Below are positions 39,920 to 50,600 of a stretch of DNA of 64,000 nt, one piece after another. The notes under the pieces were generated by a model. That model was not told the DNA's origin. It searched no databases and was given only the letters and a program-made list of their open reading frames with translations. The stretch's first letter is position 1. Each line of letters starts with the position of its first letter. This DNA comes from Neocallimastix lanati (nom. inval.). Its lineage: Eukaryota > Neocallimastigomycota > Neocallimastigomycetes > Neocallimastigales > Neocallimastigaceae. The stretch spans positions 192,501-256,500 of the forward strand of contig JACVTC010000051.1 in NCBI GenBank assembly GCA_016946835.1, in the 5' to 3' direction. The translations under genes and the position numbers were made by a program.

Positions 39920-40590
39920 TTTTATGTTTCAATGTTGGTGAAAAAGTTTCTAGGTAATCTATACCATATATTTGACTGAAGCCACGCATAACTAGTCTAG
40001 CACTGTATTTGATAATTTTTCCTACATCATACCTCTTCTAACTAAAAACCCATTTTTGTTGAAATAATATTTTTATCTTTTGGTATTTCTTTAACTACTT
40101 TATATACATCCATCTCTTTCATATTATTTAATTCATTTTTTTCTTAATTGCTTCTTACCAATTTATTTCGTTCGGTCTACCAAAGATTTCTTTTTTACAT
40201 TTCTGGTAATTCTAATTCATCACAATTAAATGAAACAGAATTTAAATTACTACTTGCCTTAAATTTTTTTAATGTTTTCATCGAATTCATCTTTAAAAAT
40301 GATTCCTCTTTGAATTGTTATTATTGTTGTTTTCACTTTTACTTTTGTAATTATTTATATTTATACTTTCTTTATTATTAAAATTTTGTTTATTTGAATT
40401 TTATTTATTTGAATTTTATTTATTTTCTTCACTCGAATTATTATCGTTTGAATCATTATATCCAATTAAATTTTTTTTGATCGAAAGACCTTTTATTCTT
40501 TAAATTTACATTATTAGAAATATCATTATTAATATTTCTTTGTTCAGTTTTATTTGAATTTTGAGATTTTTGAAAAGCTCCTGCACAATA
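39920..40590 (-). mobile_element. Copia-type pol fragment: integrase/RT linker and N-terminal reverse transcriptase, broken
   Basis: On the minus strand, 40585-40430 reads as an Asn-rich linker (LKNKRSFDQKKFNWI). Then 40190-39920 gives pieces of the Copia reverse transcriptase start: MKEMDVYKVVKEIPKDKNII, then KYSARLVMRGFSQIYGIDYL, then ETFSPTLKH. This is the usual KARLVAKGF.Q..GIDY.ETFSP block. Several stops and frameshifts separate the pieces, and the catalytic YVDD region is absent. It is a decayed Ty1/copia relic. Confidence 0.75.
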
Positions 40591-41157
40591 AATTTTTATG
40601 ATAAATTACACTTTAATTGTAAATATATGTCTATTTTAAATATTCTAGTCATTTCTCTAAAATAAAACCATAATAATAAAATTATTTCAAATAATAACTT
40701 ATTACTTTAAAAGTAACTTTCTTTATTAAATAAACTTGTAAATAAATTATCTTTTTTATTTCTTATTGTTTCTTTTATTATCTAAAATGTAAAATAGTTT
40801 AATTCTTTTAAAAAATATAAATAGATTTAAATATTTTCTTTATTCGATTTCTTTGTTTATTAAGTTTTATAATTAATATATAATAATAATTTTTCATAAT
40901 ATTTAAATTAATATTTATATTTAATATTGATTTAATAATCATATTTAAATTATCATTATTAATTTAATATAAAATTAAATCAGTAATAAATAAATAAAAC
41001 TTTATATTAAAGTAAATTTGTTATAGTAAAACATTTTTAAAAATTTGTATTCTTTAAACATTTTTCTTTTTATTTTGATGCAGACTATTACCATTTCTAA
41101 CTCTATATTAGATAAAGGTAATAGCAATAGCCCCTTTGTATTTTAACTATGAATTAA
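40591..41157. other. AT-rich DNA, no gene
   Basis: No frame or RNA signal recognised between the Copia fragment and the tRNA-like sequence. Confidence 0.5.
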
Positions 41158-41229
41158 GTGTTAATAAGTATAGAGGTAAAATATTTGCTTTCCAAGCAAG
41201 TGTCCCGGATACGATTCGTGGTTAATGAA
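41158..41229 (+). pseudogene. tRNA-Gly(UCC)-like pseudogene
   Basis: 72 bases align along their length with a eukaryotic tRNA-Gly. GTGTTAATAAGTATAGAGGT is the acceptor and D arm, with an A-box-like core. TTTGCTTTCCAAGCAAG is an intact 5 bp anticodon stem with a TCC anticodon. CCGGATACGATTCGTGG is the T arm with a damaged B box. The T stem and the outer acceptor pairs contain mismatches, and no 3' poly-T terminator is adjacent. The sequence looks like a decayed tRNA gene or the head of a tRNA-derived SINE rather than a working tRNA. Confidence 0.6.
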
Positions 41230-42263
41230 ATTTAAAAAAAAAAAATTTTTTTTAATCTAAAAAAGTTTAAATTAATAAAAATAAATATATGTATTTATTA
41301 GATACAAAAATTTTTTCAATTAATAAATTAAAGTATTAATATTAAAAAAATTTAATAAAAGAAATATAGTTATAAAAATAAATAAAAAAAAATAATTATA
41401 ACAAGAATAATGATTATAAGAATAAAATTAAAATTATTTGTTCTATAAACCGATATATATATATATATATATAAGTCTATTTAATTTACACATACTTTTC
41501 GGGGTAATAAAATTTTTATTGATTTCATTTGTAATCTTTAGAACCAAAATTTATATCATGCAGTTAATACCTACCAAAATTAAAAAAAAAATGGTTTTTA
41601 TAATGATTATAAATATTTTACAGAGGATTGAATGGTTAATTATTAAATTATATTCAATTATTACTAAAGTTATATTAATAGTTCATTCAATATATTGTTT
41701 TTCATTATTAATTATATATTATGTTTATATATATTCATTAATTAAAATAGATACTTATTAGTTTATAAATTTTATTATATTTTATTCGCTAAAGAATTTT
41801 AACCTATTAATTATTAATTTTCATTTATACTATTGATAAATATATATATATAAAATTTTTATTCATTCTTCGAATTTAATATTTAAAATTATTATAAAAT
41901 ATTAATATTAATTAATATATATATTTAATTAAAATTTTAAGATAATATATTTAATATTTTTCTATATTAAAATATATATGTAATTATATCGTTTCTCATA
42001 ACATAATGCAAAAAAAAAAAATGAAATAATACATATATATATTTTAACATGTATTACCCATAAAAATATATTGAAATTTATGTATGTATTATACATATTT
42101 TGCATATTTTACATTAATAAATTTATATATATATTATTTTTTTTATATAAATGTGTGTTTCATTTCATATTTACGGAACGTGGCAATTAAAAATAATTTG
42201 TAATTTAACGCACCACATTTTTAATTTTTTTTTTAAATAATTGTAAATAAATAAATAAATAAG

Positions 42264-42330
<67 letters not shown>

Positions 42331-42345
42331 ATTAAAATAAATAAA

Positions 42346-42376
<31 letters not shown>

Positions 42377-42734
42377 AAAACTAGAAATAAATATTAAATG
42401 ATTTGTTAATTATTATTAATATCAAAAAAAATTTTTCTCACTTCATTTATTATAACATTAAAAAAAAAAATGAATCAATTAAATAAACGAACAATAAATA
42501 AAATTAATAATAAAAAATTAAATAAATTGATAATATTATAAAAAATTGGGAGAGGTCCAAAACGCCAATTTTTTCACGTGATATATCAAATTTTGAGGCT
42601 TTTTAAATTAATAGTTATATGATACTATTTTGTTGTATTATTAATTTGTAATTTTTTTCTTAAAATTTATTAAGTGAATAATTAAATAAATTATAATGGT
42701 TAGATAAAAATAAATATTTTTTTACAAAAAAAAA
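41230..42734. other. AT-rich DNA with a long AAAT array, no gene
   Basis: The tetramer array (AAAT)n occupies about 42244-42378. Patches at 42173-42212 (ACGGAACGTGGCAATT, ACGCACCACATTTT) and 42545-42600 (TTGGGAGAGGTCCAAAACGC) recall the MITE end motif in decayed form. A 107-codon frame at 41438-41761 is low-complexity hydrophobic and not supported as a gene. Confidence 0.5.
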
Positions 42735-44680
42735 AATTAAAATAAAATATTCAAACAATTAAAAGGTTTAATATTCAAACAATTAAAAGGTTTATTTTAA
42801 AAAAAAATATATTAATAAAATACTTTAACAATTATATAGATTTATTTATTTAAAAAATATTAATAAAATATTTAAACAACTATTAATAAAATACTTTAGC
42901 AATTATATAGATTTATTTATTTAAAAAAAATATTAATAAAATATTTTAGCAATTATATAGATTTATTTATTTAAAAAAATATTAATAAAATACTTTAACA
43001 ATTATAAAGATTTATTTATTTAAAAAAAATATTAATAAAATACTTTAACAATTATATAGATTTATTTATTTAAAAAATATTAATAAAATATTTAAACAAC
43101 TATTAATAAAATATTTTAGCAATTATATAGATTTATTTATTTAAAAAATATTAATAAAATATTTAAACAACTATTAATAAAAAATTTTAGCAATTATATA
43201 GATTTATTTATTTAAAAAAAATATTAATAAAATACTTTAACAATTATATAGATTTATTTATTTAAAAAAAATATTAATAAAATACTTTAACAATTATATA
43301 GATTTATTTATTTAAAAAATATTAATAAAATATTTAAACAACTATTAATAAAATATTTTAGCAATTATATAGATTTATTTATTTAAAAAATATTAATAAA
43401 ATATTTAAACAACTATTAATAAAAAATTTTAGCAATTATATAGATTTATTTATTTAAAAAAAATATTAATAAAATACTTTAACAATTATATAGATTTATT
43501 TATTTAAAAAATATTAATAAAATATTTAAACAACTATTAATAAAATATTTTAGCAATTATATAGATTTATTTATTTAAAAAATATTAATAAAATATTTAA
43601 ACAACTATTAATAAAAAATTTTAGCAATTATATAGATTTATTTATTTAAAAAAAATATTAATAAAATACTTTAACAATTATATAGATTTATTTATTTAAA
43701 AAAAAATATTAATAAAATACTTTAACAATTATATAGATTTATTTATTTAAAAAAAAATATTAATAAAATACTTTAACAATTATATAGATTTATTTATTTA
43801 AAAAATATTAATAAAATATTTAAACAACTATTAATAAAATACTTTAGCAATTATATAGATTTATTTATTTAAAAAAAATATTAATAAAATACTTTAGCAA
43901 TTATATAGATTTATTTATTTAAAAAAAATATTAATAAAATACTTTAGCAATTATATAGATTTATTTATTTAAAAAAATATTAATAAAATACTTTAACAAT
44001 TATATAGATTTATTTATTTAAAAAAAATATTAATAAAATACTTTAACAATTATATAGATTTATTTATTTAAAAAATATTAATAAAATATTTAAACAACTA
44101 TTAATAAAATACTTTAGCAATTATATAGATTTATTTATTTAAAAAAAATATTAATAAAATACTTTAGCAATTATATAGATTTATTTATTTAAAAAAAAAT
44201 ATTAATAAAATACTTTAACAATTATATAGATTTATTTATTTAAAAAAAAATATTAATAAAATACTTTAACAATTATATAGATTTATTTATTTAAAAAAAA
44301 ATATTAATAAAATACTTTAACAATTATATAGATTTATTTATTTAAAAAAAATATTAATAAAATACTTTAACAATTATATAAATTTATTTATTTAAAAAAA
44401 AAAAATTAATAAAATATTTTAACAATTATATAGATTTATTTATTTAAAAAAAAAATATTAATAAAATACTTTAACAATTATATAGATTTATTTATTTAAA
44501 AAATATTAATAAAATATTTAAACAACTATTAATAAAATACTTTAACAATTATATAGATTTATTATTTAAAAAAAATATTAATAAAATACTTTAACAATTA
44601 TATAGATTTATTTATTTAAAAAAAAAAATTAATAAAATATTTAAACAATTATTAATAAAATTAATTATAAACATTAATAA
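42735..44680. repeat. ~50 bp AT minisatellite, about 32 copies, with 23 bp insert units
   Basis: The core unit is ATTAATAAAATACTTTAACA followed by ATTATATAGATTTATTTATT and TAAAAAAAAT. About 32 copies lie head to tail. A shorter unit, ATTAATAAAATATTTAAACA plus ACT, is inserted between some core units, producing a higher-order pattern. Variation is mostly in the length of the A run (6-10) and in ACTTTAACA versus ATTTTAGCA. The array ends about 320 bp from the stop codon of the MULE transposase. Confidence 0.9.
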
Positions 44681-45001
44681 TAAAATATAAAAATATAAAA
44701 ATATAAAAATATATTATTGATATTAATAATAAAGTATAAAAATATAGGATTATTTATTTTAAAAAAAATATTAATAAAATATTTAAACAATTATTAATAA
44801 AATAAATTATAATAATAAAATTATAGAATATTTATTTAAACTACATAAATTTTATCAAGTATATAAACATTTTAACTTTTTAATAATTATAAAATTTTAA
44901 TTAATAAATTTAATTATAAGTTTTTGTATGAAAGAATTTTAATGATTTTTTCTTTTGGAAATTCCTCTGTCATTTCATAATTATTTATTATTAAATAATA
45001 T

Positions 45002-46423
45002 TTATAAAATATTATTTAAATTAGTTAAACATTCAAACCACAATTTAGAAAGATCACTTCTATCATATTTTATATTAATTAACTTGGCTTCTTTATTTTT
45101 GTATTTTTCAATTAAGATATTAATTTCATCAGTTTTTGTTTTTATTTTTTTTTTCATTCTCCAAATTCCTTTTATTTTCATTTGGTAATCATAATATGAT
45201 AAATGTTCGTGTTCTTTTAATTTATTTATTAATTCATAAAAATTTGGTTTCATTGGAAATAGTTTATTTAAAGAATTATTGAGTGATTCTGAAGCCTTAT
45301 TGGTTATATGTTTAATATTATTATAATAATTCCAACTTTTCATATCGTAACCAATTAAATATGTTTCATAAAAATATTCTAAAAATTTTAAAAATTGACA
45401 AGAATTTTTTTCAATGGATTTAGTTTTAATTAATGAAAAAATATCCATTATGTATTCAGGGTTGATAAATGGTAAGTTTGAAATTCCTTTGTAATAATTA
45501 AATATTTTTTCATCATCGTTCACTTCATTACGGCACAATTCATTTTTTTTAATTTCTAATAAATTTTTATAATGCCAAATACAGTATTTAATATTTATAT
45601 TAGGAAATATTTTTTTAACTGCTTTGGATATGCCTTTTTCAAAATCGCAATGTACATTTTTTGGTTCAGTTATAATATTATTATTAGCATTTTGTTTTAA
45701 TTTATTGAATAACATTTTATATGTTTTTTGCTTTTTATTTCTTAATATTGCATAAGAAGTAGTATAAAAACTATTCAATTCTTTAACGTAAGTTCTAGTA
45801 ATAAACACTTGTTGACTAAATTTAGGTGCGATATAAAAAGTACCATCCACAAATATATCATTATTATATTTCTTAAATAATTTTGCTTGAAAAGGGGATT
45901 GAAAAATTACTAAATCAGAATTTTTGAATATCATAAAATCTTCATTTCGTTCAGTTTTATAATATTCAGATTCATTAGGAATTTCATTAAAAGTTGTTAC
46001 ATTGGATGGTAGTTTTTTATTAATACTTCTTAATATTAGAGTTTTAACTGAAATATATTCTGGACACGGATATATAAATCCCATTTCTTTAGAAATTTCA
46101 TTATATAGTCTTTTTCGTTTTATATCAAAAGGATTTGAATGTTTTTTAATTTCATCTTTAATTTTATGTTTCATTACAGATAGGGATACACTATATTCGT
46201 TTCCAGGATGATTATGTAAACTCTCATATTTTAAGATTTCTTTCTCATTATTTAAAATAATAAAAGATTTACATTTATTATTTTTTTTATATTCGGTACA
46301 TTTATAAACTCTTGAATTATCTTTCCTTGAATGTGAAAAATTAAATTTATATTGTTTATTAATAATGATTTGTTCTTCTCCTTTATTAGACTCACTTATA
46401 TAAATAGTTATGTTTTCTTCCAT
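45002..46423 (-). CDS. MULE-type DDE transposase with N-terminal FLYWCH-like zinc finger
   Basis: One uninterrupted 473-residue frame. Residues about 24-73 fit a FLYWCH/WRKY-GCM1-type finger: Tyr40-Lys-Cys41, Cys51, and His70-Asn-His72. The catalytic core has the MULE layout: DGTFYIAPKFSQQVF with Asp193, HCDFEKGISKAVKKIFPNI with Asp260, the CIWHYKNL motif (Cys281, His284), and a helical insert leading to TNKASESLNNSLNK with Glu379. All three acidic residues are present, so the protein may be active. Such enzymes cut and paste Mutator-like elements, usually leaving 8-10 bp target duplications. The start at 46423 is the first ATG and opens directly into the finger. No introns are needed. Clear terminal repeats next to the gene were not found. 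It could be a domesticated host protein, but the repeat-rich surroundings argue for a mobile element. Confidence 0.85.
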   Translation of the reverse strand: MEENITIYISESNKGEEQIIINKQYKFNFSHSRKDNSRVYKCTEYKKNNKCKSFIILNNEKEILKYESLHNHPGNEYSVSLSVMKHKIKDEIKKHSNPFDIKRKRLYNEISKEMGFIYPCPEYISVKTLILRSINKKLPSNVTTFNEIPNESEYYKTERNEDFMIFKNSDLVIFQSPFQAKLFKKYNNDIFVDGTFYIAPKFSQQVFITRTYVKELNSFYTTSYAILRNKKQKTYKMLFNKLKQNANNNIITEPKNVHCDFEKGISKAVKKIFPNINIKYCIWHYKNLLEIKKNELCRNEVNDDEKIFNYYKGISNLPFINPEYIMDIFSLIKTKSIEKNSCQFLKFLEYFYETYLIGYDMKSWNYYNNIKHITNKASESLNNSLNKLFPMKPNFYELINKLKEHEHLSYYDYQMKIKGIWRMKKKIKTKTDEINILIEKYKNKEAKLINIKYDRSDLSKLWFECLTNLNNIL

Positions 46424-46839
46424 TTATAAATTTTAATATATAGTTTTTAATTATATCTTTTAAATTATTATATTAATTATCTAAATATTATTTTTTAATA
46501 TTAATTCTGAACAATTAAATATTCAATTTTTTTTTAAAAGATAAAAAGTATTTTAATTATTTCTTTTTCTTTTAATTTTTTTTAAAAAAAAACAGATACA
46601 TAAAGTATATATGAAAATATTTTAATTTTTATTATTTAAAAATAAATTATTTATTTAATGTATATAAAAAAAATTTAATTATTTATTTATTCTAAATTAA
46701 TATTAATTATTTTTTTTAATATATACTAATAAAGAATTTATGAATTAATTAATTATTTTATTTATATTATAATCTAATTAAATTATTAACTTTTAAGTCT
46801 TTTTAAAACAACAAATATATATAGCATTTTTTAGCATAT
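46424..46839. other. AT-rich 5' flank of the transposase, no gene
   Basis: Dense stops in all frames and no recognisable promoter. Confidence 0.5.
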
Positions 46840-47300
46840 AAAGTAGAACTGGGCTTTCTTCTGGTTGTTATGTGGCGGACTTAATAATCATCTGGTATCT
46901 ATTCTTTATCTGATTTTCCCGATAGGGTTTGGAGAAAGGGTAAAGGGGTTATAATGGCACAATTTCAGGTAAGTATTAATTCCGCTCCTACCATTATTGG
47001 ATTGCCACGTATTTAATTTCTATATTTGATCACCCATGGCATCCTAGTGTAGTTGTATAGCCTATACTGTGAGGGTTACGAGTTCAATTTCTATAGGATA
47101 ACACGGATGTTATTTGACATGTCTACTGGAGCTACCTCTGCTTAGGAATTTGGAGCGCCGACGTCGTACTGATATAGTATAAGATATATATACCAAAGTA
47201 TATATGTTCTTTACAAGCCCATATATATAATATGGAATAGACATGTGAATTCATATGTGTAAAAAACCTATTTATATATCTCTACAAAACGGTTGCTGTA
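46840..47300. other. Mixed-composition island with pol III-like and splice-like signals
   Basis: About 460 bp with far more G/C than the surroundings. The plus strand has ATGGCACAATTTCAG followed by the ideal 5' splice site GTAAGTATT (46954-46977), so it could be a tiny first exon encoding MAQFQ, but no second exon was found. A tRNA-His-like segment follows at 47038-47103, then a unique tail (TACTGGAGCTACCTCTGCTT, GGAGCGCCGACGTCGTACTG). A tRNA-headed SINE or the end of an unknown element is the likeliest explanation. Confidence 0.35.
47038..47103 (+). pseudogene. tRNA-His(GUG)-like sequence, degenerate
   Basis: GGCATCCTAGTGTAGTTGTA matches the start and A box of a fungal tRNA-His, GTG falls at the anticodon position, and GAGTTCAATTTC is a B-box-like T arm. 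The 3' GGATAAC pairs with 5 of 7 acceptor bases. The anticodon stem is not preserved and the molecule is several bases short, so it is not a working tRNA. It may supply an internal pol III promoter to the surrounding element. Confidence 0.4.
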
Positions 47301-48346
47301 ATATATAAATAGTAATTGAAATGTGAACAACAAATTTTAATTTTTGAAATTTCAATTTACAGCTATAATTTAAGTCTTATAAAAATATTATTTTGTAATT
47401 TTTATTATTATTTAATATTTTATTTATAAATTATATATAAAATAAAAGGTTTAATTCTATTATTAAGATGTTATAATAACAACTAAAGTTTTAGTTATAA
47501 TATAAAAAATTAATATTTTAAATAATATTAATTTAAATATAAATTTATAAAATAAAATTTTTTAATAATAAAATATAAAAATATTATATTGATATTAATA
47601 ATAAAATATAAAAATATAAAAATATAAAAATATAATATTAATAGAAAAATATAAAAATATAATATCAATAATAAAATATAAAATATAAAAATATAATATA
47701 AATATTAATAATAAAATATAAAAAATAAGGTTATAAAGAAAATAATTATTTATCATTTTCCTTATAACATGATTGTCAAAAAAAAAAAAAAATTATATAA
47801 AAATATTTTATTTTTTATTGACCTTTTTAATTTTTATTTATTTATTTATTTACTTATTTATTTATACATTTATTTCTTTTTTACTTAAAATTATATTAAA
47901 TTTTATGGCGTAATAATATAAATTTTAAAAGCCACAAATAAATAGATGGCTTATTAAAATTTCAAAAAAAAAAAAATTGGCGAAATGGACCACATTCTAA
48001 AAAATTAAATATATTTTATTTTTAACCATTAAAAAAAAGGAAAAGAATCCATAAATTGAAATAAGTGAAACAAATAAAGGAAAAGAACCGATTATTATAA
48101 AATAAAAAATATAAATATAATTTATATATTTAAAATTAAATATTATTAAATATTATTTTATTATTTTAACAAAAAAAAAAATTAAAATATATCTTTAAAA
48201 TTAAATAAAATATTAAATATTTTATGTCACTTTACATAATCAGTTTATTTAATTCCACCAGATTTCATATTAAAGCCACTTTCCAAAATGAGAAGACCTG
48301 TATTGATAATTTAACTTTTATTATTAAAAATTAAGATATAATATAT
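47301..48346. other. AT-rich DNA with a decayed MITE-like patch
   Basis: No gene. The interval at about 47900-48000 (TATGGCGTAATAATATAAAT, TTGGCGAAATGGACCACATT) looks like a strongly diverged relative of the MITE ends at 32853-33132 and 48347-48630. AATATAAAA words form a local repeat at 47560-47730. Confidence 0.5.
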
Positions 48347-48630
48347 GGGTGTGGGGTGGGTGTGGGGCATTTCGCCAAATTGCATTTCGCCAAATTGAAA
48401 ATTATTAAATAAATAAATAAATCAATAAATAAAATTAAATATTATTAATATCGCATAAAAACAATTTTAAAAAAAATATATTTTGAATTAATATTTATTT
48501 ATTTATTCATTTTATTTATATCAATACTCTACTTGTCGAAATGCAACTTGGGGAAATGCAACATTTTAATACTACGCCACTGGCGAAATGCAACCTGGCG
48601 AAATGCAATTTGGGGAAATGCAACTCTCCC
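48347..48630 (-). mobile_element. MITE-like element, copy B (284 bp), with 9 bp target duplication
   Basis: Starts GGGTGTGGGGTGGGTGTGGG and ends CAACTCTCCC on the top strand. Flanked on both sides by an identical 9 bp ATAATATAT (48338-48346 and 48631-48639). Its reverse complement aligns end to end with copy A at 32853-33132, including the internal TATTAATTCAAAA and AAAATTGTTTTTAT blocks. Each end has two to four CATTTCGCC words facing inward. No coding capacity. A 9 bp duplication is usual for Mutator-like elements, and a MULE transposase gene lies 1.9 kb away. Confidence 0.85.
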
Positions 48631-48639
48631 ATAATATAT

Positions 48640-48696
48640 ATATTAATATATATATTTAATATTTAATATTTAATATTTAATATTTAACAATAATTT

Positions 48697-48734
<38 letters not shown>

Positions 48735-49604
48735 AATTTTAAATTATCTTTTTTTATTTAAAAATAGTTTTGATAAAAATCAATGAATTTAGTATTATTA
48801 TAAATAATATTTATTCTACATCAATTTAGCTAATGAATTTTTTAATTGATTAAATTAAAATAACATTGTAATGAAAATATATATGAAAAAATAAAGAAGA
48901 AAATTTACTAATAAAGATCATCATATTTATTTTAAGATATTTATAATAAATTATAATTGCTACAAAAAAAAAAAAAGTTATTTTTCTTTTTTAAAATTAT
49001 TAACATTTAAAATAAATTAATAATTCACATATATATATATTAATTTTATAGTATAGTATGTTAATTTTATTTAATTTTAAATTATTTTATGAAGTTTAAA
49101 AAAGTATTTTATTATGTTTATATATATATGTATATATATATTTAAAAAGATATTTCACGAGAATTTAAATATTTTCATTATTTTCATTAGTAAAATAAAT
49201 TAAAAAATAAAAATATATTTTCTTAATTTAAATAATATTGATTTAAAATATTGAAATTTTTTTATATATAATTTAATTTTTAAAAATAATAGTGAAAAAG
49301 TATTAATATTTAATTAACTACATATTCTTTAACCTTGAAATTATTAAACTATGACTTATGCATTAATCTTTCATCTTTAATACTAACGTGATTTCTTTAT
49401 AGCTTAATTATATTAATTTTTTTGAATTTTGGATTCTTTTATCTTTAATAATATTAACATGATTTCTTTAGATATTAACGTGATTTTTTTAGAGTTTTAA
49501 AATTACATTATTTAAAGTTATTTCAATTATAACTTTTTTTTTTCTTTATCTAAAGGCTGTTAACATTTATTTAAATAATAATAATAATAATATAGAAATA
49601 ATAA
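48640..49604. other. AT-rich DNA, no gene
   Basis: Poly-T at about 48700-48733. A small local duplication around AACGTGATTTCTTTA/AACATGATTTCTTTA at 49385-49490. No gene recognised. Confidence 0.5.
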
Positions 49605-49646
49605 AACCCCTGAGGGGGCTGAAACCAAGGGCGGTACACACCGAAA
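49605..49646. other. GC-rich patch with two short hairpins
   Basis: ACCCCTGAGGGGGCTGAAAC then CAAGGGCGGTACACACCGAA. CCCC/GGGG and CGGT/ACCG can pair. The order ACCCTGA..GAGGGG..TGA resembles the patch at 27275-27331. It could be the end of an unrecognised repeat or a small structured RNA. Confidence 0.35.
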
Positions 49647-50091
49647 ATAAGAAAAAAAATTTAAAAATAATTAAAACAAAAACTATTCTGATGATAAATT
49701 ATATATCTAAATCTATCTATATAATAATTTTAAATAATATTGAAATGATTTTTTTTTTTATTTGGTTATGGCTTTTTTATTTTATTTTATTTTTCTAAAT
49801 AGTAATTATAGTCTAATTAAATTATGCTATCATATGAATAAATGAGTTACATTTAAACCAATATGAAATTTAGAACCACATTTTAATTGAAAGGAATTGT
49901 CTACAATTAAATGAAATTAGAAAAATCCTTAAATGTTTTCTATGAAATAGCCTCTTAATAATATTTTTTATGTATAGCCTTAATATTTATAATTTCAATA
50001 AAGAATATTGATGTATATGCATTCATATGAATAAAATAAAGCAAACGAACAAAAAAAAAAAAAAACATTAAAATTCAGAAATATTTATTAT
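49647..50091. other. AT-rich DNA, no gene
   Basis: No coding frame or RNA signal recognised before the heptamer array. Confidence 0.5.
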
Positions 50092-50600
50092 TTCATTATT
50101 TTATTACTTATTATTTATTTATTATTTATTATTTATTATTTATTATTTATTATTCAATTATTTAAAATTATTTATTATTTATTATTTATTATTTATTATT
50201 TATTATTCAATTATTTAAAATTATTTATTATTTATTATTTATTATTTATTATTTATTATTTATTATTTATTATTTATTATTTATTATTTATTATTTATTA
50301 TTTATTATTTATTATTTATTATTTATTATTTATTATTTATTATTTATTATTTATTATTTATTATTTATTATTTATTATTTATTATTTATTATTTATTATT
50401 TATTATTTATTATTTATTATTTATTATTCAATTATTTAAAATTATTTATTATTTATTATTTATTATTTATTATTCAATTATTTAAAATTATTTATTATTT
50501 ATTATTTATTATTTATTATTCAATTATTTAAAATTATTTATTATTTATTATTTATTATTTATTATTTATTATTTATTTTATTATATATTATTTATTTATT
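50092..50600. repeat. (TATTATT)n array, left arm of a long inverted repeat
   Basis: Heptamer array with variant units TTATTCAATTATTTAAAATT recurring about five times. The reverse complement of the same heptamer and the same variant (AATTTTAAATAATTGAATAA type) makes up much of 51120-51720. Confidence 0.9.

Noticed and set aside
40148-40381. Plus-strand 77-codon frame (MLLTNLFRSVYQRF...)
   Set aside because: Antisense to the Copia pol linker and RT fragment.
41438-41761. 107-codon hydrophobic plus-strand frame
   Set aside because: Ile/Tyr/Leu/Lys composition is what random AT-rich DNA gives, it begins in a TATATA run, and it has no recognisable motif or splice context.
42735-44680. Regular repeats resembling a CRISPR array
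   Set aside because: Units are contiguous, AT-rich and have no unique spacers; the genome is eukaryotic. It is a minisatellite.
46954-46977. Minus-strand AATACTTACCTG resembling the 5' end of U1 snRNA
   Set aside because: The following sequence has none of the U1 stem-loop I or Sm-site features. The match is simply the complement of an ideal 5' splice site on the plus strand.
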